Source: Kribbella kalugense
Lineage (GTDB): Bacteria > Actinomycetota > Actinomycetes > Propionibacteriales > Kribbellaceae
Direction: 5' to 3'
NCBI RefSeq assembly: GCF_004365875.1
Contig: NZ_SODF01000001.1
Span: 62,001 to 126,000 of the forward strand
Length of the DNA: 64,000 bases
Positions 15,667-24,676 of the stretch are shown piece after piece (position 1 is the first letter of the stretch; the number at the start of each line of letters is the position of its first letter). The notes beneath the pieces were generated by a model. The model had not been told where the DNA came from, did no database searches, and worked only from the letters and a program-made list of their open reading frames with translations. A program made the position numbers and the translations under genes.

Positions 15667-16308
15667 GTCGGTGCCGAGGCCGGCGTTGCGGGCTTGGATT
15701 ATGGCGGTGGCTCGGTCGGCGATGCCTAGTTTGGTGAAGATGGTGGAGACGTTGTTGGCGACGGTTTTGGAGGCGAGGTCGAGGCGGTCGCCGATGGCGG
15801 GGTTGGACAGGCCGGCGGCGATCAGGTCGAGGATCTGGCGTTCGCGGGTGGTGAGTTCGGGGAACGGTTCGGCGGCGGCTGGTGGGGCGGAGAAGAAGGT
15901 GAGCATGCGGCGGGCTACGCCGGGGCCGAAGATGGCTTCGCCGGCGGCGACGGCGCGGATGGCTCGGGCGATCTCTTCTTGTTCGGCGCCTTTGACCAGG
16001 TAGCCGCGGGCGCCGGCGCGCATGGCGGCGAAGACCGAGTCGTCGTCCTCGAACATGGTGAGGACGAGTACGGCGGTGTCCGGTGCCGAGCGGGCCAGTT
16101 CGCGGGTGGCGGCGAAGCCGTCGAGGTCGGGCATCTGGAGGTCGAGTACGGCGACGTCAGGGCGGGAGGTGATGACCTCGCGGACCGCTTCCCGGCCGTT
16201 CGAGGCGACGCCTACTACCTCGATGCCGGGGAGTGAGGACAGGAGTGCGGCCAGGCCGGCTCGGACGACGGGATGGTCGTCGGCCAGGACTACGCGGATG
16301 TCCGTCAT
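15646..16308 (-). CDS. NarL/LuxR-type response regulator
   Basis: This 220-residue protein has a receiver domain (residues 1-120; DD at 10-11, phospho-acceptor Asp56 in VAVLDLQMPD, Lys in YLVKGA) and a C-terminal LuxR HTH (ELTTRERQILDLIAAGLSNP, then SKTVANNVSTIFTKLG). Its start overlaps the stop of the histidine kinase gene by ATGA, so the two are one operon and a cognate pair. The regulated genes are unknown; the divergent membrane-protein pair at 18541 is a candidate. The last codons form one arm of the 25-bp inverted repeat. Confidence 0.93.
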   Translation of the reverse strand: MTDIRVVLADDHPVVRAGLAALLSSLPGIEVVGVASNGREAVREVITSRPDVAVLDLQMPDLDGFAATRELARSAPDTAVLVLTMFEDDDSVFAAMRAGARGYLVKGAEQEEIARAIRAVAAGEAIFGPGVARRMLTFFSAPPAAAEPFPELTTRERQILDLIAAGLSNPAIGDRLDLASKTVANNVSTIFTKLGIADRATAIIQARNAGLGTDRVPKNG

Positions 16309-18380
16309 CGTTGCGCCAAGGGGAAGCGGGCGCGGACGAGGCCGCCCGAGGGTGTGGGGCCGGCTTCGAAGTTGCCGCCTAGTTCGGCGGCGCGTTCGCG
16401 CATGGCTTGGAGGCCGACGCCGGGGTGCCAGGTGCCGTTCGGTGGGCCGTCGTCGCTGACTTCGATCTCCAGGTCGCCGTCGCAGCGCAACGCCAGTACG
16501 GCGGTGGTTGCGCGGGAGTGCCGTACGACGTTCGTGAGGGCCTCGGTCGCGATGCGGTAGGCGGCGACCTCGAGTGCAGCTGGCAAGGTGGGCAAGCCGT
16601 TGGCGGCGACCGAGACCTGGATGGTGGCGCCGTCGGCGCGGAACGACAGTTGGTCGGCGCGTTGCCGCAAGGCCCCGATCAGGCCGAGTTCGTCGAGCGC
16701 CGGCGGGCGCAGGTCGTCCACCAGACGCCGTACGTCGGAGATCGCCGCGCGAGTGTCGGCACGCAACCGAGTCAGCAGCTCAACCGCCCGGGAGGCATCC
16801 GCCGAGAGCCCCGCCGAGGCGTCGGCGCCGGGAGCCCGCGATCCGTTGGCGGTGGGAGCCGGCGTGCCGTCGGCACTCACGGCCGGCGTGAGGGCTCGGG
16901 CTGCGTCGTTGGTGATGAGGTTGGCGACGGCGTCTGCGGAGAAGGCGACGCCCGTCAGTGTCGGGCCGAGGCCGTCGTGCAGATCGCGTCGCAATCGCCG
17001 GCGTTCCTCCTCTCGCGCAGAGACCAGCTTCTCCCGCGACGACTGCAGTTCGGCCGACAACCGCGTCGCGTGCACCGCAACGGCCAGCGGTACGGCGACC
17101 AGCCCGAGCACACTGCGGTCGGCCGACGACAACGTGGACTCGCCCGACCGCACCCCGACGTCGAGCGTCCCGACAACCTCCCCGCCGTACGAAAGCTCCA
17201 GCGGTACGACGGACATCGGCGGCGTACCGTCCATCGCGATCACCTGCCCGTCGACCATCAACGCGGCGTACGGCAGCCGTAGCGCGGATCGGATCGCGGC
17301 GATGACCCCGGGCAGACCGGCGGACAGCTGCTCGCCGACCCGAGACGCAACCCGGGCCGGGTCATGGCGGTCGCCGTACAGCGCCCGATCGACCAGCTTC
17401 TGCAGTCGGGGGAGGACCGGCGCGATGATCAGCGCGACGAAGACCGTGACCGCGGCGGACCGGCCGACCTGGGACGCGATGAACGAGTCGAGCAACGTCA
17501 CCAGCGCCACGTAGATGCCGATAGCAACCAACGACAGCAAGGCCCAGGTCAAAGCTCGGGAGATCACGAGCCGGATGTCGAGCAATTGGTACCGGACGAT
17601 CGCGACCGCCACCGCGATCGGAACCAGCGGAATCGCCAGTAATACAAGGATCGGCGTACCCGCGACGAACGCCCACGGCGTGACGAACAGGACCACGATG
17701 ACGGATGCCAGCAGCAACCACAGGAGTTGCCGGCGGCCCGCTTCGTCGGCGCGGCGGTAGCGCATCGTGAGGCAGACGATGGCGAGCAGGATCGCGACGA
17801 GGTTGCGGAGCTCAGTCACTGTCCAGAGCGGCCCGAGGGCGTCGTACGACGCGATGGCGAGGTAGCCACCGGGGAGGCCGGGCGTGATCGAGTCGCCGCT
17901 GCCGACCATCTCGATGACGAAGAGTGGTGAGGTGACGATGATGCCGATCGCCGCCCAGCGCCAGCGGGGCGACAGCAGGTGACCGTTCGGGAAGAGCAGT
18001 AAGGCCAACGGAAGGAACAGGCCGATCGACCACGGCCAGGCGGCGACAGCGATGGTCATGAAGACGCGCTGGGCGGCGATCGAGGCGCCGTGGTCGGCGA
18101 GGAACTGGGCCATCGCGCCGGCCAGCGGCGTGGTCGCGTGGCCGATCCCGTCGGCGAGGAAGAGCCAGCCGATCGGGTTGGCCGGCCGGTGCCAGGCGAT
18201 GACCGCGCCGCAGAGACCGAACGTGAGTCCCATCAGACCGTTGGTCACCATGAAGGAGTCGACCAGCTCGTGCCAGCCCCACCCGATCGCGAGGGTGTAG
18301 CCGAGTGCGACCACGACCTCGGCGACCACGAACGCGGCCAGTACGCCGGCCAGGCCCCGACGGCTCGCTGTGGTGGTCAT
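16305..18380 (-). CDS. membrane histidine kinase (HisKA_3 type) with Ala/Pro-rich insert
   Basis: This 691-residue protein has about ten hydrophobic segments in residues 1-285, a GAF-like region (~330-430), a HisKA_3 dimerisation domain with the phospho-His in RRDLHDGLG (about residue 468) and a HATPase domain with NVVRHS and GVGLQAMRERA. Between the two helices of the dimerisation domain lies a ~35-residue Ala/Pro/Ser-rich stretch (PAVSADGTPAPTANGS and SADASRA) not usual in the family. The ATG at 18380 gives MTTTASRRGLAGVLAAF, a typical N-terminus. It signals to the response regulator whose start overlaps its stop. Confidence 0.88.
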   Translation of the reverse strand: MTTTASRRGLAGVLAAFVVAEVVVALGYTLAIGWGWHELVDSFMVTNGLMGLTFGLCGAVIAWHRPANPIGWLFLADGIGHATTPLAGAMAQFLADHGASIAAQRVFMTIAVAAWPWSIGLFLPLALLLFPNGHLLSPRWRWAAIGIIVTSPLFVIEMVGSGDSITPGLPGGYLAIASYDALGPLWTVTELRNLVAILLAIVCLTMRYRRADEAGRRQLLWLLLASVIVVLFVTPWAFVAGTPILVLLAIPLVPIAVAVAIVRYQLLDIRLVISRALTWALLSLVAIGIYVALVTLLDSFIASQVGRSAAVTVFVALIIAPVLPRLQKLVDRALYGDRHDPARVASRVGEQLSAGLPGVIAAIRSALRLPYAALMVDGQVIAMDGTPPMSVVPLELSYGGEVVGTLDVGVRSGESTLSSADRSVLGLVAVPLAVAVHATRLSAELQSSREKLVSAREEERRRLRRDLHDGLGPTLTGVAFSADAVANLITNDAARALTPAVSADGTPAPTANGSRAPGADASAGLSADASRAVELLTRLRADTRAAISDVRRLVDDLRPPALDELGLIGALRQRADQLSFRADGATIQVSVAANGLPTLPAALEVAAYRIATEALTNVVRHSRATTAVLALRCDGDLEIEVSDDGPPNGTWHPGVGLQAMRERAAELGGNFEAGPTPSGGLVRARFPLAQR

Positions 18381-18540
18381 ATCCGCAGTGTGCGCCCTAA
18401 GTGTTCCCGGCGTCTCGGGATCGGAGTCCCGGTCTGGGCGGGGAACTGCCTGAGCACCAGGGACCCGGACCCCAGGCACCGGTGCCACCTGGCGAGCGAC
18501 GGTTGAGCAGTCGGAAACGCTCAACAAGGGGGTAAGGGAA

Positions 18541-18885
18541 ATGAAGAGGTTCGGGTTGGTTGTGCTCGGGCTGCTCGCGGTGGCAGATCTGTTCACGCCG
18601 CTCATGACGGATGGGGACCACCCGCCGATGAGTATCGCGATCGGTAGCTCGGCGCTGGGACTACTGAGCCTGGTGCTGGTGGGCCTCGCCTGGCGGGGGA
18701 AGCGGTGGCCGTTGATCCCGCTGCTCACGCTGCGGATCGCGTCGGCGCTGCTGTCGGTGCCAGCGTTCTTCGTGTCCGACGTACCCGCGGCCGCCGTCAT
18801 CGCGGCCGGTGTCAGCGTCGTTGCGACGATCATCGGTGCGGTGGCAGTACTTCTGCCGTCGCGTGAGCTGGCAGGTGCGCGATGA
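18541..18885 (+). CDS. small membrane protein (4 hydrophobic segments)
   Basis: This 114-residue protein has four predicted hydrophobic segments: LVVLGLLAVADLF, IAIGSSALGLLSLVLVGLAW, LLTLRIASALLSVPAFFV and AAVIAAGVSVVATIIGAVAV. I do not recognise a family. It is divergent from the histidine kinase (161 bases between starts) and overlaps the next gene by ATGA, so the two membrane proteins are translated together. A role under the control of the adjacent two-component system is a guess. The ribosome binding site GGTAAGGGAA precedes the ATG. Confidence 0.75.
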   Translation: MKRFGLVVLGLLAVADLFTPLMTDGDHPPMSIAIGSSALGLLSLVLVGLAWRGKRWPLIPLLTLRIASALLSVPAFFVSDVPAAAVIAAGVSVVATIIGAVAVLLPSRELAGAR

Positions 18886-19568
18886 CTCAGACGATGACGA
18901 GTACGACGCGCCGCGACATCCGACCCGTCTGGCGATGGACGGCGGCGCTGATCCTGCCGATCGGCCCGGCGGCGATCGCGTTGCTTCGGTACTTTCTGCC
19001 GTACAACACGACGGACGACGTGCCGACAATCGTCAACAAGATTGTCGACAATCTGGATCGTAGTTCGATGGTCATCTGGCTGGCCTACATCGGCTTCCTC
19101 ACGCTGGTGCCCGGTGCGTACTTCGTCGGCCGGCTGACCCGTCGTGGTGCGCCGTGGCTGACCGCGATCGCGCTGCTCATCCTGATTCCGGGGTACTTGT
19201 CGTTGCCCTGGGCCTCGGCGAGCGACCTGTTCACCTGGCAGGCCGGTACGGCGGGACTCGACCCGGCGACGATCGCGAAGGCGGTCGACGTCACGCACGG
19301 CTCGATGAACCTGTCCGGGTTCGTGTTCGTGCTCGGTCATGTCCTCGGCACGATCCTGCTCGGCTTCGCGATGTGGCGTTCACACGTCGGGCCGCGCTGG
19401 GCCGCGATCGCGGTCGGCATCTCGCAGCCGATCCACTTCGTGGCCGCGATCATCATCAGCAGCCACACGCTCGACCTGATCGGCTGGGGTCTGCAGGCAG
19501 CCGGGTTCGCCGCGGTGGGGTGGGCGATCCTCCGGATGCGTGACGACGAGTGGCAGCCGTTGGGGTGA
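18882..19568 (+). CDS. membrane protein, 6 hydrophobic segments
   Basis: This 228-residue protein has hydrophobic segments at WTAALILPIGPAAIALLRYF, MVIWLAYIGFLTLVPGAYFV, LTAIALLILIPGYLSLPW, LSGFVFVLGHVLGTILLGFA, AAIAVGISQPIHFVAAIIIS and LIGWGLQAAGFAAVGWAIL. A conserved family of actinobacterial integral membrane proteins is likely, but I cannot name a function. It follows the 114-residue membrane protein with a 4-base overlap. The N-terminal tail before the first helix is Thr/Arg-rich and probably cytoplasmic. Confidence 0.75.
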   Translation: MTQTMTSTTRRDIRPVWRWTAALILPIGPAAIALLRYFLPYNTTDDVPTIVNKIVDNLDRSSMVIWLAYIGFLTLVPGAYFVGRLTRRGAPWLTAIALLILIPGYLSLPWASASDLFTWQAGTAGLDPATIAKAVDVTHGSMNLSGFVFVLGHVLGTILLGFAMWRSHVGPRWAAIAVGISQPIHFVAAIIISSHTLDLIGWGLQAAGFAAVGWAILRMRDDEWQPLG

Positions 19569-19609
19569 CCGAAGGCGGCATGAGCAATCTCGACAGGATG
19601 TGTCCGCAA

Positions 19610-20524
19610 CTAGCACGCGGGCGTACGCTCACGGGTCCGGCCCGGCGCGTTCAGCGGACGTATACGTCCTGTCGAGCTGCTCGGCCATTGCACGATCAGT
19701 ACGGCGGACAGGACCAGTGCACCGCCGATCCACTGGGTCGGGGTGAGCTGTTCGCCGAACACGATGGCCGCTGAGGCCACCGTCACCACCGGCTCGAAGA
19801 TCGACAGGATCGACGCGACCGACGGACCGACGCGGGCCATGCCGGCGAAGAAGAACAGGATCGCGGCGACCGTGCTGATCAACGCCACCGCGGCTAGCCA
19901 CAGCCAGCCGATCGGCGCGAAGTTCAGGTCGGTGCCGCGGAAGAGCCCAAGCACGAGAAAGGTGCCGAAGGCCCCTATACAGACCAGCGCCGTCAACGCC
20001 AGCGGCGGTACGTCGGTAGTCAGCGAATCGCCCACCAGGATGTACCCGGTGTAGACGATTGGTGCACCCAACGCCAGCAGCAAGCCCAGCCAGTCGAACC
20101 GGCCGGCCAGAGCTCCGCTGAGGACCAACCCGATCCCCAGCAGCGCGATCGCCAACGCCCACACCCGCCGCCGCGATGCCCGCTCCCGGCGCAGCGCGAT
20201 CGCTGTCACCATCACCAGGATCGGATACAGGTACAGGATCAGCGCGACCAGCGACGCATCGATTCGGGCCAGTGCGGAGAAGTACAGGCCGGACTGGGCG
20301 GCGTAGCCGAACACACCCATGCCGAGCCCGGTCAGCACGGCCCGCCTCGGCAGGTTACGCAGCGCACCGCGGGCCAGGGCGATTGTCAACAATAGGCCGC
20401 CCGACAATCCGAAGCGGACGAGCAACAACGCGTCGACGGACACACCCGCGTCGTACGCGAGCTTGCCGAACACGGCCATCACTCCGAAGGCCGCGGCGGA
20501 CAGAAGGCAGAAGAGGCGTCCCAC
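19610..20524 (-). CDS. EamA/DMT-family exporter
   Basis: This 304-residue protein has ten hydrophobic segments arranged as two EamA repeats (first LLSAAAFGVMAVFGKLAYDA; second GLLLALGAPIVYTGYILVGD). Family members export amino acids or other metabolites. It is divergent from a LysR-type regulator, and an 8-bp inverted repeat lies between them, the usual layout of a regulator and its exporter. The C-terminal tail is Arg/Thr-rich and cytoplasmic. The start ATG at 20524 leads directly into the first helix (MGRLFCLLSAAAFGV). Confidence 0.88.
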   Translation of the reverse strand: MGRLFCLLSAAAFGVMAVFGKLAYDAGVSVDALLLVRFGLSGGLLLTIALARGALRNLPRRAVLTGLGMGVFGYAAQSGLYFSALARIDASLVALILYLYPILVMVTAIALRRERASRRRVWALAIALLGIGLVLSGALAGRFDWLGLLLALGAPIVYTGYILVGDSLTTDVPPLALTALVCIGAFGTFLVLGLFRGTDLNFAPIGWLWLAAVALISTVAAILFFFAGMARVGPSVASILSIFEPVVTVASAAIVFGEQLTPTQWIGGALVLSAVLIVQWPSSSTGRIRPLNAPGRTRERTPAC

Positions 20525-20566
20525 GTCATCGATGGTCGGACCAGTAGACCGTTCACGTCCATCACG

Positions 20567-20590
20567 GCTTCACGGATAGCATCGTGAAGC
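20567..20590. promoter_or_regulatory. inverted repeat, LysR operator candidate
   Basis: GCTTCACG-GATAGCAT-CGTGAAGC is a perfect 8-bp inverted repeat with an 8-base spacer, ending 12 bases before the LysR start and 42 bases from the exporter start. It contains the TTCAC-N10-GTGAA symmetry typical of LysR-type sites. Confidence 0.55.
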
Positions 20591-20602
20591 TAAGCTGAAC
20601 GA

Positions 20603-21523
20603 ATGATGGATCTGCATCGCCTGCGATTGCTGCGCGAGGTCCATGGCCGCGGCACCGTCCACGGCGCGGCCCGCGCCCTCGGTTACTCGCCCAGCGCCAT
20701 CTCCCAACAGCTGGCCGTCCTGGAGCGCGAAGCCGGTACGCCGCTACTCGAGCGGATCGGCCGCAATGTCCGGCTGACCGCTGCCGGCGAGGTCCTCGTG
20801 CGGCACGCGACCACGCTGCTGGACGGAGTCGAAGCAGCCGAGGCCGAGCTGGCCGCGGTCGCCGCGGGACGAGTCGCCGGCGTGGTCCGGATCGGAGCGT
20901 TCCAGTCCGCCTTCATCCGCGTCGTCGCGCCGGCCATTCGCAGCCTCGCAGCCGCACACCCCGACATCCGCGTCGAGGCCGCCGAACTCGAGGTCGAACA
21001 GGCCGCGCCGGCGCTCCGGTTGCAACAGCTGGACGTGATGGTCGGCGATGAGTACGACGGCCAACCGCGGGCCGTCCACACTGACCTCCGTCGCGAACGT
21101 CTGCTCCGCGAGCACATCCGCGTCGTACTCCCGGAAGACCATCCCGCGGCCGCGGCCGAGCGGGTCCCGGTCGCCAACCTCGCCGACCTCGCCTGGGCAG
21201 CCTGCCAACCGGGCACCGGACATCGCGAGATGCACGTCCGCGTCTGCCGCGAGCTCGGCGGCTTCGAACCCGATCTCCGCTACAGCTCCGACGACTTCCT
21301 GATCCTGCTCGAACTCGTCCGTACGACGGGCGCCGGCGCACTCCTGCCAGACCTCGTCCTCGGCCAGGGCGCACCCGGTGTCGCCGTACGACTGCCGGCC
21401 GAAGGAGACGTCGGACGGGTGGTCTTCCTGCTGACCCGGCGTACCAGAACCCCTGCAGTAGCAGCGGTTGCGGACGCATTGAAGACAGCTGCCAACCGAG
21501 CCGTGCCAGACCTATGGGAGTGA
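20603..21523 (+). CDS. LysR-type transcriptional regulator
   Basis: This 306-residue protein has an N-terminal winged HTH (LRLLREVHGRGTVHGAARAL, then SPSAISQQLAVLEREAG) and a substrate-binding domain from about residue 90 (VVRIGAFQSAFIRVVAPAIR). It is divergent from the EamA exporter, its probable target, and 1 base upstream of the 2-hydroxyacid dehydrogenase gene. Two adjacent ATGs (20603, 20606) are possible starts. The start of transcription probably overlaps the operator candidate at 20567-20590, so autoregulation is likely. Confidence 0.92.
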   Translation: MMDLHRLRLLREVHGRGTVHGAARALGYSPSAISQQLAVLEREAGTPLLERIGRNVRLTAAGEVLVRHATTLLDGVEAAEAELAAVAAGRVAGVVRIGAFQSAFIRVVAPAIRSLAAAHPDIRVEAAELEVEQAAPALRLQQLDVMVGDEYDGQPRAVHTDLRRERLLREHIRVVLPEDHPAAAAERVPVANLADLAWAACQPGTGHREMHVRVCRELGGFEPDLRYSSDDFLILLELVRTTGAGALLPDLVLGQGAPGVAVRLPAEGDVGRVVFLLTRRTRTPAVAAVADALKTAANRAVPDLWE

Positions 21524-21524
21524 A

Positions 21525-22442
21525 ATGTTGATTGTTGTCATTGGCAAGGAGTCTCCGGCGTACGTCGAGGCGGCGGACGGCAGCGAGTTGCGGTTCGTGG
21601 ACTCGCTGGACGACGCGGCCGACGTGTTCGGCGAGATGGACGCGGTGATCGGCCATCTGCGGCCGGAAGTGCTGGCGAAGGCGCCGAAGTTGCGCTGGGT
21701 GCACAGTCCGTCGGCCGGTGTGGATGCCGACCTCAGCCCCGAGATGCTGGCCTCGTCGGTGGTCCTCACGTCGAGCGCGGGGAACGGCGGGATCTCGCTG
21801 GCCGAGCACTCGATCCTGCTGATGCTCATGCTGAGTCGCGACGTACCGCGGTGGATGCGGGCGCAGGCCGAGCACCGCTGGGACCACTACCGGCACGGCG
21901 AACTCGCCGGGCGCACCGTCGGCATCTACGGCCTGGGCAACTCCGGAATCGATCTCGCTCTGAAGGCCAAGGCGTTCCACATGCGCACCCTCGGCGTACG
22001 GCGGCGTCCCGACCAGCCGTCACCGAACGTCGACGAGCTGTGCGATCTCGACCAGCTGCTGGCGGAGTCGGACTTCGTCGTGGTCACGACACCGCGGACG
22101 CCGTCGACGGCCGGCGTCTTCGACCGGAACGCGTTCGCGCGGATGAAGTCGTCGGCGTACTTCATCTGCATCTCGCGCGGCGGGATCGCGGACGACGACG
22201 CGCTGCTGGAGGCGTTGCAGTCCGGGCAGATCGCGGGCGCCGGTCTGGACGCGCACGGCGTGGAGCCGTTGCCGCCGGAGAGTCCGTTCTGGTCATTGCC
22301 GAACGTCGTCGTCACGCCCCACAACGGAGCCACCAGCGACGGCACTCTTCGCCGTTCGGGCGAGATCGTGTCCGAGAACATCCGCCGGTTCGTGGCCGGT
22401 GAACCTTTGCACAACGTCGTCGACAAGTCTGCTGGTTACTAG
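21525..22442 (+). CDS. D-2-hydroxyacid dehydrogenase (NAD-dependent)
   Basis: This 305-residue protein has a Rossmann motif GRTVGIYGLGNSGIDLA (about residues 128-144), the catalytic Arg in ISRGGIADD, and the catalytic His in VVTPHNGATS near the C-terminus. The Glu-containing segment reads AGLDAHGVEPLP. It belongs to the glyoxylate/hydroxypyruvate reductase and phosphoglycerate dehydrogenase superfamily and reduces 2-keto acids. It starts 1 base after the LysR stop. Its TAG stop overlaps the stop of the convergent RibD-type gene in a shared CTAG. Confidence 0.9.
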   Translation: MLIVVIGKESPAYVEAADGSELRFVDSLDDAADVFGEMDAVIGHLRPEVLAKAPKLRWVHSPSAGVDADLSPEMLASSVVLTSSAGNGGISLAEHSILLMLMLSRDVPRWMRAQAEHRWDHYRHGELAGRTVGIYGLGNSGIDLALKAKAFHMRTLGVRRRPDQPSPNVDELCDLDQLLAESDFVVVTTPRTPSTAGVFDRNAFARMKSSAYFICISRGGIADDDALLEALQSGQIAGAGLDAHGVEPLPPESPFWSLPNVVVTPHNGATSDGTLRRSGEIVSENIRRFVAGEPLHNVVDKSAGY

Positions 22443-22990
22443 GCCAGGTCGTGGCGCAGTAGGACGGTGCGGCCGTCGAAGGAGCGGGTGTCCGCGAGGC
22501 GGAGCTTGCGGCGGTCGGTGGGTTGGTAGACGGGCTTGCCGCCGCCGAGGATCACGGGGTGGACGATCACGTGGTACTCGTCGAGCAGCCCGAGCTCGGT
22601 CAGCGCACCGGCCACGCTGGCGCTCCCGGTGAGCAGGATGTCCTTGCCCGGCGCCTCCTTGATCGCCCGGATGTCCTCGGCGTTCCGGACGATCCGGGTG
22701 TCCCAGTCGGCGCTCTCCAGCGTCGTCGACAGCACGACCTTGGGGGTACGCCGCCATACCGGAGCGAACTGGATCGCGTGCTCGTCCGGGTCCATCGACT
22801 CAGCGTTCGGCCAGTACGACGACATCATGTTCCAGACTGTCCGTCCGTACAGGAAGAGGTCGGCGCGCTCAGTCAGGCTCATCGAGTAGTCGCCGAGCTC
22901 CGGACCGAGCTCGGCCCAGTCGAACTCGCCGTTCGGGCCCTCGATGAAGCCGTCGAGCGACTGGTGCACGTAGTACATGATCTTCCGCAT
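22439..22990 (-). CDS. RibD C-terminal / dihydrofolate reductase-like protein
   Basis: This 183-residue protein starts MRKIMYYVHQSLDGFIEGP and contains FLYGRTVWNMMSSYW, then KDILLTGSASVAGALTELGL and HVIVHPVILGGGKPVY, the pattern of the RibD C-terminal family. These enzymes are probably NADPH-dependent reductases of pterin or other small substrates. The ATG at 22990 follows GGAGGACATC. Its stop is part of a CTAG shared with the convergent dehydrogenase. A second member of the same family lies at 25870-26409. Confidence 0.9.
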   Translation of the reverse strand: MRKIMYYVHQSLDGFIEGPNGEFDWAELGPELGDYSMSLTERADLFLYGRTVWNMMSSYWPNAESMDPDEHAIQFAPVWRRTPKVVLSTTLESADWDTRIVRNAEDIRAIKEAPGKDILLTGSASVAGALTELGLLDEYHVIVHPVILGGGKPVYQPTDRRKLRLADTRSFDGRTVLLRHDLA

Positions 22991-23041
22991 GATGTCCTCC
23001 GAGTGATGGTTTACCTCCTGGTCGGAGCCGATCGGCCGGCT

Positions 23042-23077
23042 TTGACAAGGGGATTGACAAGGGGATTGACGAAACCG
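23042..23077. repeat. 12-bp tandem repeat TTGACAAGGGGA
   Basis: TTGACAAGGGGA occurs twice in direct succession (23042-23053, 23054-23065), followed by a diverged third unit TTGACGAAACCG. Each unit begins with a consensus -35 hexamer, but no good -10 sits 17 bases downstream. It lies between the RibD-type gene and the flavin oxidase gene. Confidence 0.6.
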
Positions 23078-23261
23078 GTCCGGCTTGCGAAGGTCGGGGG
23101 TGAACGGGCGGGGTCTGGGGGAGGGCCGGCAGCCCGTCGGGGGTTCAAGCGCTTTCTGGGGTGAAGTTATCGCGCTGCGCTCGACGGCGACGACCGGTCT
23201 GCACACGGTGTGCGTGAATACGCGCGCCGATCTGGGACAGGCGACAGTTCGGGGAGCGGAC

Positions 23262-24626
23262 ATGAGCACGATCGACGACCTGCGGGAACGCACCAGGGGA
23301 CAGGTCATCACGGCAGGTGACGAGGGGTACGACGCGGCGCGCCGCGTCAACAACGCGATGCACGACAAGCGGCCGCAGGTGATCGTCCGCTGCGAGAACG
23401 CCGGCGACGTGATGGCTGCCGTCGAGTACGCGCGAACGCAGCAGCTCGAGCTGGCGGTCCGCGGCGGCGGCCACAGCGTGCCCGGGTTCGGGACGGTCGA
23501 CGACGGTGTCGTCATCGACCTGGGCGCGATGAGCAACGTCCGGGTCGATCCGGTGAACCGGACCGCGCGAGCCGGCGGCGGTGCGACCTGGGGCGACTTC
23601 AACGCGGCCACGCACGCGTTCGGGCTGGCCACCACCGGCGGGATCATCTCGACCACAGGTGTCGGCGGGCTGACGCTCGGCGGCGGGATCGGGTACCTGG
23701 CCCGCGGACTCGGGCTGTCCTGCGACAACCTGATCTCGGCCGACGTGGTGACCGCGGACGGGAAGTTCCTGATCGCGAGCGAGAAGGAGAACGACGACCT
23801 GTTCTGGGCGCTGCGCGGCGGTGGCGGCAACTTCGGCGTCGTGACCGCGCTCGAGTTCCGACTGGCTCCGGTGTCGACGATCTACGGCGGCCCGATGTTC
23901 TTCGAGCTGTCCGACGCGACCGCAGTACTCACGGGATTCCGGGAGCTGATCAAGGATGCGCCGGAGCAGCTCGGCGGGTTCCCGGCGTTCCAGATCGCGC
24001 CGCCGCTGCCGTTCATCCCGGAGAACCGGCACGGCGAGCCGTTCGTCGCGATCGTCGGTTGCTGGGCCGGGGACCCCGATGACGGCGAGACGCAGATCTC
24101 GAAGTTCCGCGAGTTCGCGCCGGTGATGGCCGAGATGGTCGGACCGATGCCGTACCCGGCACTGAACGGTGCTTTCGACGCACTGGTCCCGCCCGGGCTG
24201 CAGCACTACTGGAAGGCGAACTTCGTCACCGAGCTGACCGACGAGGCGATCCAGGCGCACCTGCGGCACGCGCCCGGCCTTCCGTCGGTGAACTCGACCG
24301 TCCACATCTACCCGATCAACGGCGCCTGCCACCGGGTCACACCGGACGGGACCGCCTTCGCCTATCGCGATGCGAACTTCGCCACCGTGATCGCCGGCAT
24401 GTGGCCGGATCCGGCGCAGAACGAGGCCAACATCGAGTGGGTGCGTTCGTACTACGACGACGTCGCACCGCACTCCGAGGTCGGCGGGTACATCAACTTC
24501 ATGGCCGGCGACGACCAGGGCCGGATCCGCGAGAACTACCGGCAGAACTACGACCGGCTGGCCGAGGTCAAGCGCAAGTACGACCCGGGCAACCTGTTCC
24601 ACCTGAACCAGAACATCGCGCCGTAG
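23262..24626 (+). CDS. FAD-binding oxidase (berberine-bridge-enzyme type)
   Basis: This 454-residue protein has a PCMH-type FAD domain: AVRGGGHSVPGFG carries the His that usually binds FAD covalently, and TTGVGGLTLGGGIGYLARGLG supplies the second FAD loop, here without a Cys, as in mono-covalent members. The C-terminal BBE segment reads VGGYINFMAGD, YDRLAEVKRKYDPGNLFHLN. It oxidises sugars, alcohols or alkaloid-like compounds with O2; the substrate is unknown. The ATG at 23262 follows GGGGAG by 7 bases. A UUCG-loop terminator follows immediately. Confidence 0.92.
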   Translation: MSTIDDLRERTRGQVITAGDEGYDAARRVNNAMHDKRPQVIVRCENAGDVMAAVEYARTQQLELAVRGGGHSVPGFGTVDDGVVIDLGAMSNVRVDPVNRTARAGGGATWGDFNAATHAFGLATTGGIISTTGVGGLTLGGGIGYLARGLGLSCDNLISADVVTADGKFLIASEKENDDLFWALRGGGGNFGVVTALEFRLAPVSTIYGGPMFFELSDATAVLTGFRELIKDAPEQLGGFPAFQIAPPLPFIPENRHGEPFVAIVGCWAGDPDDGETQISKFREFAPVMAEMVGPMPYPALNGAFDALVPPGLQHYWKANFVTELTDEAIQAHLRHAPGLPSVNSTVHIYPINGACHRVTPDGTAFAYRDANFATVIAGMWPDPAQNEANIEWVRSYYDDVAPHSEVGGYINFMAGDDQGRIRENYRQNYDRLAEVKRKYDPGNLFHLNQNIAP

Positions 24627-24632
24627 ACAGAC

Positions 24633-24666
24633 AGTTGCGGCCGGTACTTCGGTACCGGCCGCAACT
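24633..24666. terminator. 15-bp stem with TTCG tetraloop
   Basis: AGTTGCGGCCGGTAC-TTCG-GTACCGGCCGCAACT is a perfect 15-bp stem closed by a UUCG tetraloop. It lies 6 bases past the flavin oxidase stop and 10 bases before the stop of the convergent gene, so it can serve both. Confidence 0.9.
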
Positions 24667-24676
24667 GGGGGTGCTA

